From Epiperipatus broadwayi (lineage: Eukaryota > Onychophora > Udeonychophora > Euonychophora > Peripatidae), in assembly GCA_028023455.1 (NCBI GenBank), contig JAQFVV010012395.1, positions 2,044,001 to 2,108,000 of the forward strand: a stretch of DNA of 64,000 nt. Reading direction: 5' to 3'. The notes below the pieces were generated by a model. That model saw nothing but the letters and a program-made list of their open reading frames with translations, searched no databases and was not told where the DNA came from. The position numbers were made by a program, and so were the translations under genes. This document shows positions 36,019 through 48,731 of the stretch, piece by piece (position 1 is the stretch's first letter; each line of letters opens with the position of its first letter).

Positions 36019-37181
36019 AAGCATTTATTTTATATAGAGTATGTTTACAATTGTATACATTCAAATATCAGCCTTTTAAGCTAATTGTGCATATGCTTTG
36101 TGAGTGTTAATAATAAATAAATACTTTCTCACCAATACAAGATATAGTATTTATGCAGGAATAAAAGAAATCCTCTTATTCCTACGACTCAAATGCTTAT
36201 ATATGAGCAAATCTGAAGTACTGGCAAGTAAAGTGTGAGGATGGAACTGTCACTTTAAATTACTATATACGATATCTGATTGTCTAAAATTTACTAAACG
36301 TCATTCCAACTGAAACTTAATCATATGTAAATAAGCATTTATTTTATATAGTCATATGTTTACAATTGTATACATTCAAATATCAGCCTTTTAAGCTAAT
36401 TGTGCATATGCTTTGTGGGTGTTAATAATAAATGAATACTTTCTCACCAATACAAGATATAGTGTTTATGCAGGAATAAAAGGAATCCTCTTATTCCTAC
36501 AACTCAAATGCTTATATATGAGCAAATCTGAAGTACTGGCAAGTAAAGCGTGAGGATGGAACTGTCACTTTAAATTACTATATACAATGTCTGAATGAAT
36601 GACATGGGTGAAATTGTCTAGAATTCAGACATCGTATATAGTAATTTAAAGTGACGGTTCCATCCTCTTGCTTTACTTGCCAGTACTTCAGATTTGCTCA
36701 TATATAAGCATTTGAGTTGTAGGAATAAGAGGATTCCTTTTATTCCTGCATAAATACTATATCTTATATTGGTGAGAAAGTATTCATTTATTATTAACAC
36801 TCGCAAAGCATATGCACAATTAGCTTAAAAGGCTGATATTTGAATGTATACAATTGTAAACATACGCTATATAAAATAAATGCTTATTTACATATGATTA
36901 AGTTTCAGTTGGAATGATGTTTAGTAAATTCTTGACAATTTCACCCACATCATTCATTCAGACATCGTATATAGTAATTTAAAGTGATGGTTCCATCCTC
37001 ACGCTTTACTTGCCAGTATTTCAGATTTGCTCATATATAAGCATTTGAGTCGTAGGAATAAGAGGATTCATTTTATTCCTGCATAAATACTATATCTTGT
37101 ATTGGTGAGATAGTATTCATTTATTATTAACACTCACAAAGCGCATGCACAATTAGCTTAAAAGGCTGATATTTGAATGTA
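36019..37181. mobile_element. Palindromic element: two direct plus two inverted units of about 300-340 bp
   Basis: Unit 1 (36019-about 36290) and unit 2 (about 36295-36600) run forward at a 314-bp period. Units 3 (about 36620-36950) and 4 (about 36955-37181, truncated) are their reverse complements, so the array folds back around about 36610. All four share blocks such as AGCAAATCTGAAGTACTGGC, TTTAAATTACTATATAC and ATTCAAATATCAGCC, with few differences. The outer ends of units 1 and 4 are cut at nearly the same internal point. Identical 14-bp sequences flank the whole block. No long frame and no known terminal motif. The arrangement resembles a head-to-head dimer made during target-primed reverse transcription, or a foldback transposon. 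Class not determined. Confidence 0.75.
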
Positions 37182-37195
37182 TTAATAAAGTAAGT
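37182..37195 (+). repeat. Right 14-bp target duplication of the palindromic element
   Basis: Second copy of the 14-mer at 36005-36018. Confidence 0.7.
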
Positions 37196-37487
37196 GTAAA
37201 TTAAATAACTTTTAATCTAAAGCATGCATTTTTATAATACAAAAATTATATATTTGTTACAGATATTTAATTTATTAAATATTATCACATATTACCTATC
37301 TTATGCTTCATAATGGATTAAATAAATAAAATTATTAGTGCATAAGAGCTAAATAGCATGATTTATACAAGATAAACTTACTCTCTTCTTTATTTATTTA
37401 TAATTTCCATTTTTTTTAAAATAAAGTAGCATAATTATTAAATTAAAGCATTTAACAAAGACAATATGCAAAAGCACAGAGTTATAT

Positions 37488-37580
37488 ATATATATTATAA
37501 CGGTCTGGGAGTTAGGATTGAAGCTAAAAATCTTACCATATCTGCACTACAGAGTGCCACTAGGCTACTTGAACCTAAAA
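37488..37580 (-). mobile_element. Probable tRNA-derived SINE
   Basis: On the minus strand TAGCCTAGTGG (about 37558-37568) fits the A-box of RNA polymerase III promoters. About 40 bp on, AGCTTCAATCC (about 37515-37525) fits a slightly degenerate B-box, and CTCCCAGACCG follows where an acceptor stem would end. An (AT)n run (37488-37498) forms the 3' tail. Length and spacing are right for a tRNA-related head. A second A-box-like word, TAGCTCAGTGG, lies on the plus strand at about 37661-37671 without a B-box. Confidence 0.5.
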
Positions 37581-40500
37581 AATTTATAGAGTAGGCAGAT
37601 ATGTGCTGTTAAAGATCCAACTTTTATTTATTAAGACTGTCAGCCCTTGCCACTAGCTCAGTGGAGATGCAGAGATAATAATATGTATCTTTATTTAATC
37701 TATATCTTAAATATAAAAAAATAAAAGCCACTGCCAGTAATTAATACACAAACATTTATTAATGCACATATATAATATTTAAAATTTGAGGAATAATATT
37801 TATTATTTTAGATTTTAATATTAACTTTTAATTTAAATTACTATTTTAAATAGACTACACAGATGGGCATTTTAATAATGTTTTACTTGAGCATGTTGGG
37901 TATAGATAAGCTACATAGATTTCTCACTCTTAAAAAAACTTATCAAGACACTCATTCAATCTCTGCTTCCAGATATATAGTCGCAACCAATGCAATATGA
38001 AGATGCTAGCATAAAATTGCACTGACATGGTATATAAAATGCCGTTACAATATGTTGTAGCTAAGTGATTTCTCACTTATTCCCATTGTTTATATTAGCT
38101 TAACCATATTTGCACAGTTGTCTGATTTAAAAAAAGAAAAATAGTTAATTAATGAATAGAGTATAAAATAATTTATAATGTGGTTATTTTGTAGTAAGTT
38201 AATATAATTATATGTGCAAAGTAAGCCACATATTTGTAGTTAGTTGTATTGTAGATATAATATTCTTTTTAAAATAGATGTAAGTTATTATTTAAAATGA
38301 TAATTGGTAATGTTATTAATTGTGCCATAAGATATCATTTGCTTTATTTATTTTTAGTTTGTAGTCTAATAATTGAGCTTATTATAAATAGACTAAGAAA
38401 GCAATGTGAAATTGATTTAAAGATAATTTTTAAAGTTTTCTTAAAACATTCAGATAATTTAATCTTTAGTGTAAATTAGCATTAACTTATTAAAAGCTAT
38501 TTTAATGTAATAGTCTTGAATATTTTATTTGTAATCATTAAAAGTTCTAATTAAATATTTAAAAGTAAATTAAATGTCAAGTTAAAGATTTAAAAGTATA
38601 CAAGATTTCTTTGTGTGAGTGTGTGATTGTATGGAGATTAAAAAAATGTTTTATAATCATTTAAATAGTTATGTTTTGAGTTACATCAACTCATTTTAAA
38701 AAAAGAAGAAAATGAATAAATAATTAGCTGTAATATTAATTTAAAAGCAAAGTAAATAAATAAAATAATTATTAATTTAAATTTTGGGATGTAAATCCTA
38801 AAGGTATATTGGTTGATAAATGAGACAAATTTTAATTTTATATCGGTATTTTTATTTTATGTAATTTTTTTATATTAAAGTTTTAAAAGAAACTATATTA
38901 ACTTTCTAAGTTAAGGTCATTAGATCATGTGATATTTGAATATCTAGATCAATTTGACTTCATTTATTAATCGATCTGTCTTTTAATTGGATTTTTTAAA
39001 AGTTACAGTTTAAAAAAAATAGGTTTTGTTTATTGGCTGTTTAAAAGAAATTGACAATTGAAACTTGGGTGGAGAATAGAAAGAAAATTGACTATAAAAA
39101 TAAATTTTGTTCATTTTTGTTGGGTCCTGAATTATTTTTTAAATCTGCTCTGAAATCTTCTCTAGAACAAGTTTGAGAAGTATTAATTATTTTAAAACCT
39201 TTTTTTTATTTAAAATATTGTAAATTATATCTTAACATCATTCTGTCTCCAACGTATTGCTGCTAAAAGATAGATAAGTTATTTCTTTGATATCTAACTT
39301 TCAATTAGCTTTCTAAACTTTTGTAAAATGCTTCAAGGAAATTTTATCACAATCACTAATTATTTTATCTTCAATACTATATGAATAATATCTACTGTAA
39401 AATAAATTTAAGCTTTATGCAGTTATTATATTTATTGATAAACTATTATTACATGGAACTATTTACCAGTCTATACTTGCTTAGTTATCCACTAGATAGG
39501 ATAAATTTAAGAAAAGGAAAATTAAAGTTCATAGAGACTTAGCTATATATTTAAATTTTTTAAATATGCTTCATATTAATTTCATTTATTGCTAATTAGA
39601 ACATTTGCATTATATTAATCACCTGTTTCTACCTCAGTGTTGTAAATATTTTATATGGAGATTTCTTAAAGAATAATGTTTGATAAAGAAAAATGCTTAC
39701 AATATTAATGACAGTTTAAAAATGTTTACTCTGCTGGAGCTCTTCTTTTAATTGCTAATTTTGGAAGATAGTTTACAAGTAAAGTTATGTAAAAATATTA
39801 ATGTTTAAGTCTAAAGTCAGTAGAATTTATTCCAAAGACATTTGGCATGCTGAATTTATCAAGAATAACCTGGACATATCGTTATGTTATATGTAGAGAA
39901 ATTTTTTAAATGCTTTAATTGCGTTCTTTAGGAAAAGATTTGAAAAAAAAAAAAAATAAAGCTATATAATTATCTAATGCGTGAGATCCCATAAATGATT
40001 TTGTCAGCTGAATAATTTATTTTACTTGCTATTTTCATCGTCACCAGCTTATTATTATTTTGTTTCATTATATATTGCTTATTTAAATTATAATACATTT
40101 GGAATGAAGAACTGAATTAGTTTTACGGAACTATTGTATATACTTCTTTCGGAAATTTTTGCCCCGTTTAAAGTTAATATATTTTCACAAAAAGCTTTGC
40201 ACAGAAAACCAACCCATCAAATAAATAGTATATGTGTGTTTAATGGATGGCCAGTGCAGAGAAAGCTGAAATTATGAACTAAAGTTTTATTTTATTTTTG
40301 TTTTTTTAAAAAAAGGAAAATATTTTATGCAATATTTTCTTTATAAAGGTATTCCATTTGTATAATACTGTTTGGTATAAAATATATGCCAGGTAATTTA
40401 ATTCATATAATTTTAGTCTTAATGGGTTTATTAGAATGTGTAGACATCCTACTATTCTTGGGTAATATTATTATTATATTTGATGTTTGATAAGTTAATG

Positions 40501-43500
40501 TATATTTTAATCATTCTTATCCCATGGAGATTCTCATATCTCACTGTTAATTATTTTGAATGTATAGTACTTCATTCAATTATATGTAAAACAGCCCAAG
40601 AGGTTATCAGAGGGTTTTCCATTCTATTTTTCATAAATGCTATATTAATAATAACCATTAATATTTTTAATAAGCATTGAGAATTAATTTTCTCACATTT
40701 GATTCAAGTATTATTAGTGTACACTAGCCACTATAGTTTAATATTTTATTATGTGTGCATTGTACTTCTGCCTAGAATTTTATATGCATTTAATATTCTT
40801 AATTAGTTCTTTTAATGGTCATTTGACTGAAGTTGCATTGTTGGTTCTGATATTGATTAATACATATTGTGATTTAAAATTCTTGAAGATGACTCTAATC
40901 AGTTAAAGTGATGTTGGTAACTTGTTGTTGTTAGTTTAGTATTTGTTGGCCTCATAGAGCAAGGCCTTACTGAATATTATTACAAATATGTTTGATGGAG
41001 TAGACAAGTCCTCCATTCTTATTACATATATTGCTTTTCCATGCAGTAATAATGTTCATTTCCAGTGATGATTATCATATGTATTAGGTATTTGTATTTG
41101 GTGGGTCTTTCATGTTTCTGACATGCTGTGACAAAGTCCAGGCATTCTCTTTTCTGCCTCAAAGATAGATATTTTGGAAGCCACCACAGTTTTACTAAGT
41201 TGTCCAGCTTTGCAAAGCATATATATATTTTGGTCTATCACTCACAATGTATTAATGCTATTTTCCACCACAGTAAGTGAGGTTGCATGTGTTTTAAATA
41301 TGTTATGACAATATATGTTTGTTTGAAGAACTCTATTTCTTCAGGTTGTGCTTAGCTATTTAGTGCTTAAAGGTATATCAATGTCTGCATTGTGCTGTTA
41401 TGATAGTTTTATCATCCACAAATCAACAAACAATAATTAATATTTTTAAGTATGTAGATTTATACATATAGTTATAAGTTACAATTCACACATACTAAGT
41501 AATTAATGTGTTCATCCAGAGTTTTCATGGAGGGAAATGTAAATCTTCCAATTTAAAACATTTAGGGTAGTAATTTTATGTGGACAAGAATTTCTTAAAA
41601 TAAGTGTGTGAATGACCCTCTGATGAGTGGCCCACACATTAAATTTAATGTAAATTTACTTGAGTACTTACTAGCTATAATCCTAAATAATAAAAGTGTA
41701 ATTAAGTATAATTTTAAAATTGGTGCTGGATATGCCAGTCCTAGCACAAATTTTTGTTTTGCTTACTTTCAAAATATTATTTTATTCACTCTCCTTGTGT
41801 ATTATCAAATGATACATATAAATTTCTAGTATATATTAAGCTTATCCATAATATACATTAAAATTAAAGCTAGCAAATTTAAACGTGGAACATAAAAATG
41901 GAATACAATTATTTTAACATAGATACAGAATTATGCTGAAAGCATACACTTTGTCAATGATCATATATGTCAAGTATAAATTACCATTAGAATTATCGAG
42001 CATATACTTTGAGTCAAGTTTACATGTATAGAAGTCCAATTAGTTTTACATTGATATAACATTATTCAGAATGCATACAATTTATCCATTAATATTTAAA
42101 TTGCAATAAAATTCATATTAATTACTCCTGAAAGTCATTAGGTTAACATCAATGGTGTCTCCAGCTTCATCTTACTTTTCACAATATATGGTCATAATGT
42201 TCTACTTCATATAAATTTTAGTGGCAAAATGTCATTTATAATTATCCAGGCAATTCTTTATGAAACTGTAGTCATTATTCTAGTTTGTTTAAGATCAATT
42301 AGTGACCAGGTTAAGTTCACAAGGCATTTATTACAATTTTTTTATCAATCTCTTTGATTTCATGTAACAAAACAAATGTTACAGTGAAATTCTTTAAAGT
42401 ATCTTTGCAAAGCATTTCTTTATTTTTTTTATTATTTCTTTAACGGTTTCAATGGAGTTTAACTTCCAACTCATTTCTCAACTTATTCCGCTACTGTAAA
42501 ATAGGATTTCTACTGGCTCTTTTCATTTTTTGATCAATTTGTTTCATTTCAAATCTTTTTCAAAATCTTATGTTACACCATAGCTTTTTGGGAATTACTT
42601 ATTTAAGCTTTTGTCTTTTCCAACAGCAACCATTTGCGTAAAATGGAATGTTAGAAAAAATCAGTTATTCTTGGATAAAAACCAATTTAAACTTTCTTTT
42701 AAAGGTGATAAAACAATAAAACATGTACTCACCTTTTAACTTGATATACTTTTAAACCAATCCTATTCCCAAAACTAGGGTAATAGGACTTAAACTTGGG
42801 GGCCAGAAACAGAGTAATCTGGAGTCATTGGCTTCCTCTAGTGGACTAAATTTTTGTTTTTCTTATTGTATTAAATATGAACAGATTAGTTTATTATCCT
42901 GATTGCTAAATTTGACAGCAGTATTGTAAAATGTACCAGTAAAATAAAGTTATGTTTTATTAAGCTTATGCTACTTTAATGAATAGTAAAAAAAATTTAG
43001 GATCTTTGATATTTTAAGGACTTTTATTTGAATAAATTTAAACGTTAAATTAGCTTCTGGTCACTCTTTGTTATTTTATTTTATTTTTAAAAAAAAAAAA
43101 TAGTTGAAGAGAGTCAATGAGGTACAATCAGTTATTTTATTTAACTAAAATTTTTCAGTTTAGTGATAAACTAAAAAAAAAAAAAGAAAAGAAATATTGT
43201 TAGTCAAAATATTTAAAGATAACAGTGCTATCTTGGAAATATTTCCTTTAATTTTGTAAATATTTGTTATGTTATTTATATTTAATAAAATCAAATTTGG
43301 TATTGTTTAAAAAAATAAAGTTCAGTTTCTGTTTATTTTTTTTATATGCTATTGTCTTGAGTTCCAAAAGTTCACAAAGTTTACAACATTCACAAGGTTA
43401 ATAATGTTCATAATATTCACAATATTTACTATTTATATTACATCCAAGGTATACAGAGTATTTCATACTGGATTAAATCATATAAAGCCATGCTGATAAT

Positions 43501-44340
43501 TGTGATTCCTAGATTGAATCACTTTAACAGATAATCACGTATACACAGATACTTAATATAATATTTATTTTAAGATTGATTTAAAGCTATTCTTATCTTA
43601 TAAGACTGAAGATTATATAATATAAGATGAAGACTATTTGTGATTTGGAAGATTATGTACTATGTTTTAGACTGCACACTATCTTGTTATATTTTAAATT
43701 GAAATCCATCTGCATTTAATTTCATAAGAAGGTTGTCTGTGAGTAGGTGGAAAGGCATAAAAAGCACCCTTGTCCTTTTCCTAGCTTGAGTGATATCCTG
43801 GGTAGTAGGCTATAATTAGTTTGAATTTGGATTAATTAATCAAATCTTATTTATATTTTTATGTGTGTTATGATTAATGAAAGGTAGTTATCTTATCATG
43901 GGTAAGCAGACATTACTAGCATAGTGCTTGCATCCTATAGTCGACCAGGATATCACTCACTTGTTTATTCATCCAAGCAATCATTTATTAACTTTAGATC
44001 TTTATCTTTCACAAGAGCTCAGTTAAACTCCTGTTATTGTTTACTTTTGACAAGTCATTGTTACTATGGTTTACTGAAATAGTCCTTCAACAAAGTGTCA
44101 TTTTATTCAGAGTATATGATCTGATAGGAGGATAATTCTAATAACTATTAAACAATGATATAAAACATACTTTATATTATTTATGTTAGGTTATTGAACA
44201 TGTCACAATATCAATAGTTGTTTGTATTGGTGTTAGATTTTGCCTCTATCCGATTGTATATCTCTGTAACATTATTCATCTTTGATTTTATTGTAACACC
44301 ACTGAGTTAATTCATTAAGAGTCTCTAATATATTAAAATA
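37581..44340. other. AT-rich DNA without recognisable genes
   Basis: Long stretch with no supported coding frame. 40918-41230 is somewhat less AT-rich but full of stops on both strands. 42775-42840 has on the minus strand a weak tRNA-like pair of boxes (GTCCACTAGAGG and AAGTTTAAGTCC) and could be a decayed SINE. 43740-43800 contains GGCATAAAAAGCACC, a TATA-like word, in a locally GC-richer patch. None is strong enough to call separately. Confidence 0.5.
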
Positions 44341-44344
44341 GTAG

Positions 44345-44715
44345 AATACATATAGAATAGTTCATTTCTTTCATTCTCATGTCATCTTCCTTTCTCATAT
44401 TCATCTTTCAATTCTCTCTTTCATTCTCATCTTCATCTACCATCATCTCATCTTATCACCTCTCTCATCCCATCCCTCCTTTTCTCCCATCATCTCTTCA
44501 TCATCTCTCTTTAAATCTAATTTCTTTTGTTCATTTCTCTTAATCTTTCTTTCTCTTCCATCTCCATCCTTCATCTTCTTTCATTCTTTTGTATCATCTC
44601 ATCTTCTCACCTTTCTTTCATTCTCACCTCTCTCTTCATCCTTCATCTTTCAGTTCTCATCTCTCTCTTTTCATGTCATCTCATCATCCTTATCTTCATC
44701 ATTCTCCCACCTATC
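44345..44715 (+). repeat. Pyrimidine-rich TCATCT/TTCTC low-complexity tract
   Basis: About 370 bp almost purely C and T with scattered A, built of TCATCT, TTCATTCTC and TCTCTC words. It is a degenerate simple repeat. The Leu/Ser/Ile-rich frame across it is a by-product. Confidence 0.9.
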
Positions 44716-46736
44716 ATATGTTTATAAATGGTTACAACATTAGCAAATAATAAACTCATGATAATGCAGATTTAACCTTAATACCAAAGATTAGAGTGTC
44801 AGACTATTGCTGAACAGTTAATCAACAGGGAGGAAAGAACTGGTTACCTTTAGATTTATATATATGTTTATGGTGCTAAACAAATTATTAATAAACACTT
44901 GTAGATACATAATTATTCATGGGCTTCAGCATCAACATGCTCAGTGCACTAAGACTGAACAACTTTCTACTATTAATGTTCATATTTAGTTCTGGAAACT
45001 CAGATAGGCTACTCAAGTATCCTGGGCTCTTAACTTCAGTAAAAGGCTTGGGGCTCTTACCTGAACTAAAGAATGGGAGTGATCTCCACTGAAAACCCAT
45101 AAAAATGTTCAGCAAGATGTTACATACAAATGTACTTAGTAAAAACACATCTGCAATTTATAAAACAATATAAATATGTATATTTAAAATTAATTGCTGT
45201 TAAACTAACTCAACCCAGTTCTTAAACTACCATTATAATTATGCTAATTAAAAAGGGCTAATCTAAGTTAAATAGATTGTGATCATGTGATGTTTAGTGG
45301 TCTAAGTTAAAATACTGAATCTGCACATATATATCATAATTAAGGAGGGAAAGTATTTGATGGGCATTAACAAATATACTTTTAATATCATCTCTAGCTA
45401 GTTTATCACTTCTAAACAGATATCAAAAGTCATAAGTTATAAAAACTGACTATGCGAAACATAATGAAATGTAATGTAGATATAAATTAATGGTAATAAC
45501 AAGTGCATAGTGATCAGTTATTACCATAATGAAATATAATGTAGATATAAATTAATGCTAATAATGAGTGTGTAGTGATTGGTTATTATCTAGCATAATA
45601 GAATTTCAAAACCGCATTTCTACATGCTGAGCACCAATCTTACAGTATTAAAATGGCAATTTTAATAAATATCTCTCTTTCAAAAGTTTAATAAAAATTA
45701 GTATTCACGATTTTGAAATATTAGCATATTATAGCATATATAAATTAAATTAAGATAAAATAATTATAGCAATAAATATAGTCATAACTGCAGTATTAAA
45801 GAAATTTAGATAATAACTGATTACAGCTTAGAGAAATAAATTAACATTTACAGAGATGAATTTAGGCGAGATTTATACAGGTTTAATTTATAAATGATTT
45901 TACTTCAGAGTTTTAAGAAGTAATAGTGAACATTCATTTATATTTTAAGCTAGCTTAAATTTTAGGAATTACAGAATTAAAGATGAATTAAGAGCTCTGT
46001 GGTTTTAAGGAAATTTTTACCAATTTTTTTCTGCAGCTGTTACTTTGGGCATGTCAGATGGTAGGTATAGTGACACTCTTCTCTGGATAGGTTGCATGAT
46101 TTAAGAGGCCTTCTTTCCAAAAGCAGGCTGTTACTGTAAACCTCCCATCTTGGTGATGATAGTTATGTGCTGTTGCAGCATGTAGGATGGGTTTGAGATT
46201 ACCATCTTTCCACATGAAAAACAGCAAATCTACAGCCTCCTATTCATTCATTTCAAGGTTCAAACAAGAGCAGATTCTAGTAGGAATATGAGTTAAATTT
46301 ACAGAGTAAGCTAAAGAGTGTTTATAATTTTCAAATCCTATAATAATTTGTCCTCAACATGGATTTACAGCTGGTAAATCCATTAGTACTTGTTTACTAT
46401 CTATTTTTAATTTACAAAATTGAACTTAACTAGTGTTTAAATTTTAAACCAAGTACTTTTAATTTAACTTAGCCACCTCGATTCCCTAAAGACTGAGCAA
46501 TAGCGCTGGTTCAGTGAATTTTGTTATTTATAAAATACGTTTTGGGAAAATATTATTGTAAAACTAAGATTTAAAAACCTCACTCACACATTATATTAAA
46601 CAAGCTGTGGGTGGTGTGCTTCTTATTTACTACAACTTTAATTTAAAATTATAATTAGAAAATCTTTTAAATAACATTTCACTATATATGTATCATGGTG
46701 ATCTGTGTATTTCACGCATATATATGCAATTTCTAA
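44716..46736. other. AT-rich DNA with two unrecognised less AT-rich patches
   Basis: Contains the 65-bp duplication listed below. Patch 1 (about 44925-45095, minus strand) has an open frame with SPKPFTEVKSPGYLSSLSEFPEL and sites resembling an acceptor and a donor only 28 bp apart. Patch 2 (about 46030-46270, minus strand) has a frame with phrases such as FMWKDGNLKPILHAATAHNY and FTVTACFWKEGLLNHATYP, broken by two stops. I recognise neither. They may be fossils of retroelements or of host exons. Confidence 0.35.
45461..45590 (+). repeat. 65-bp tandem duplication
   Basis: 45461-45525 and 45526-45590, starting ATAATGAAAT, with about 85-90 percent identity by eye, so older than the 93-bp duplication at 14551. 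Confidence 0.85.
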
Positions 46737-47166
46737 TCAGAGCAGATTATCCTTTTTTGCGTATTGTGATGGAGTGAGCTGGTTAAGAATAATGGGTTGG
46801 ATCTTGTCCTTAATGACACCCTCTATTATTTTGATAAGTAGAGGGGACATAGAAATGGGTCTGATGTTGGATATTTGAGTGGTGTCCTTGTTCTTTTTCA
46901 TGAATGGAACAAGTGCTATGGGTATAAATTCTTTATAATACTCCTATTGAAAGATAGAAAAATTATGAAGACTTTATACCCAATAGCACTTGTTCCATTC
47001 ATGAAAAAGAACAAGGACCTCACCCAAATATCCAACATCAGACCCATATCTATGTCCCCTCTACTTATCAAAATAATAGAGGGAGTCATTAAGGACAAGA
47101 TCCAACCCATTATCCTTAACCAGCTCACTCCATCACAATATACAAAAAAAGGATCATCTGCTCTGA
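46737..47166. repeat. Hairpin: about 203-bp inverted repeat with 22-bp loop
   Basis: Arms 46737-46939 and 46962-47166 pair nearly perfectly, with a few mismatches and one or two indels. The left arm is the reverse complement of the right arm, which is the true start of LINE C coding sequence (from TATACCCAATAGCACTTG on). Both arms encode the same NIRPISMSPL region in opposite directions. Confidence 0.9.
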
Positions 47167-48396
47167 CAGCCATTGGTGAGACTAAGATACTACTTGACCA
47201 TATTAGGTCTCATAGGCAATCAAGACCCTTGGCAGTTTAACTAGATATATCAGAAGCATTTGATACAGTAAACATATGAGTACTGCTACAATCTCTCTCA
47301 GATATAGACATTCCGAGACAGTACAAATCATAGAAAATTTTCTAATCAACAGATAGATACATATCTCACTAAATGGCATAATCACTGAGGGATTCACCCC
47401 CACATTGTCTATTTCACAAGCCTTGCCTCTCAGTGCCCTGCTATTTGCACTATACTTAAATCCACATCTCAGGAACATAGATTCTCTACTACCCGGAATC
47501 TTCCATCCAGAATTGAAAAAAATATAAAAGCGATAGCATATATGGACGATGTATTTTGTCACCCTTCCATCCAAGAAATACCTACCACAACTATATCACA
47601 TCATCAACTCCTTCTCTAACATCTTTGGCCTAAAAATAAACACCAGAAAATCATCTACCTGGTGTATCCTAACAGGGAAAAAATGGCATCAAACTATCAT
47701 GCTGACCCTCAAAAATTTATGGAATTTCCAATATACAAATACCAAACAGCCATGTTGAAAGAACTCCAAGATAACATAATTCAAGCAACCAAAAAAATAA
47801 CAAAAACCCTGTCAGGAGTGTATCTCTCTCTCCAGAAAAAAGTGGCTTTATTGAACATGAAGGTAATAAGTAGAATCGCCTTCTATTTGCCTGTCATGTC
47901 CACACCAAACTCCTTCATTAAAAAAATTAACAGACTATGTACAAGACCAAAACAGTGGTCATCAGTATAAGTAAAATGCAGTACCATCACAAATACAATG
48001 GTATGTCACTACATGCCATTCCAGCCATACTTATACAAAAGACAGACACCCTCCTACACAACCTAGGAATCAAATATGGCTACACACAAATACTAGTAGC
48101 AATACAGCCAACAGATACACCACCTCCAAAAAGAAATATCTGGCTTTATACAAAAGCTCATAATATACAGCACTATGTTGAAATCACAATAGAATGGCTT
48201 AAAAAAAATCTGGGAAGTGCATCAGTTAATAAACCCAGAACCATGCATCCAAAACCCAAGACTGGGCTTAACCAACCATAGGATAACCTTGTTATTTAAA
48301 TACTGGGCTCTGGAGCCCAAGTACCTTGATTTCATAATCAAATTAAATCTTGAAGCTATGCCAACTCTATCCTTCCTTTGTCATAGATGGCACATT

Positions 48397-48435
48397 ACAA
48401 AAGTAGATCTGATGTCACAAAAGTAGATCTGATGT
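48397..48435 (+). repeat. 20-bp tandem duplication in LINE C
   Basis: ACAAAAGTAGATCTGATGT repeated at a 20-bp period (48397-48416 and 48417-48435). Confidence 0.9.
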
Positions 48436-48693
48436 ACCCCAGATGCCATAGATAAGAGGAGTCCTACAACCACATCATTACAACATGTAATGCACTGGAA
48501 ACAGTGAGACAAATAATATATAATATCAAGACAGACTACTACACAATAATCTCACTGCAAATAAGCATCAAAACTAAACAATTCCCAATCATCAGATTAT
48601 CAATTTTTATAACATATTCAATCTGGTTTGTGAGGTGTAAAATGACATACCCACAGCCTCACCCAGATCAAAATGCCTGTTTTATGAAAACAA

Positions 48694-48731
48694 TGGAAAA
48701 GATTAAAAATAGTGGAAAAGATTAAAAATAG
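48694..48731 (+). repeat. 19-bp perfect tandem duplication in LINE C
   Basis: TGGAAAAGATTAAAAATAG twice in a row (48694-48712 and 48713-48731). Confidence 0.9.

Noticed and set aside
36590-36640. Hammerhead-ribozyme-like words (CTGAATGA followed by GTGAAATTGTC) near the centre of the palindromic element
   Set aside because: The first motif has one base too many for the conserved core and the stem II bases between the words do not pair well. A covariance-model scan would decide.
37655-37675. A-box-like TAGCTCAGTGG on the plus strand as the start of a tRNA gene
   Set aside because: No B-box or cloverleaf follows within 100 bp.
44527-44727. 66-codon Leu/Ser/Ile-rich frame
   Set aside because: Lies within a pyrimidine-rich simple repeat, and the composition comes from TCATCT words.
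44925-45095. Minus-strand exon with acceptor and donor at about 45040-45092
   Set aside because: The two splice-like sites bracket only 28 bp and the longer frame beside them is uncertain. Too weak to call an exon.
46916-47574. Minus-strand frames across the start of LINE C
   Set aside because: Shadows of the LINE C hairpin arms and RT. The plus-strand reading has the conserved boxes.
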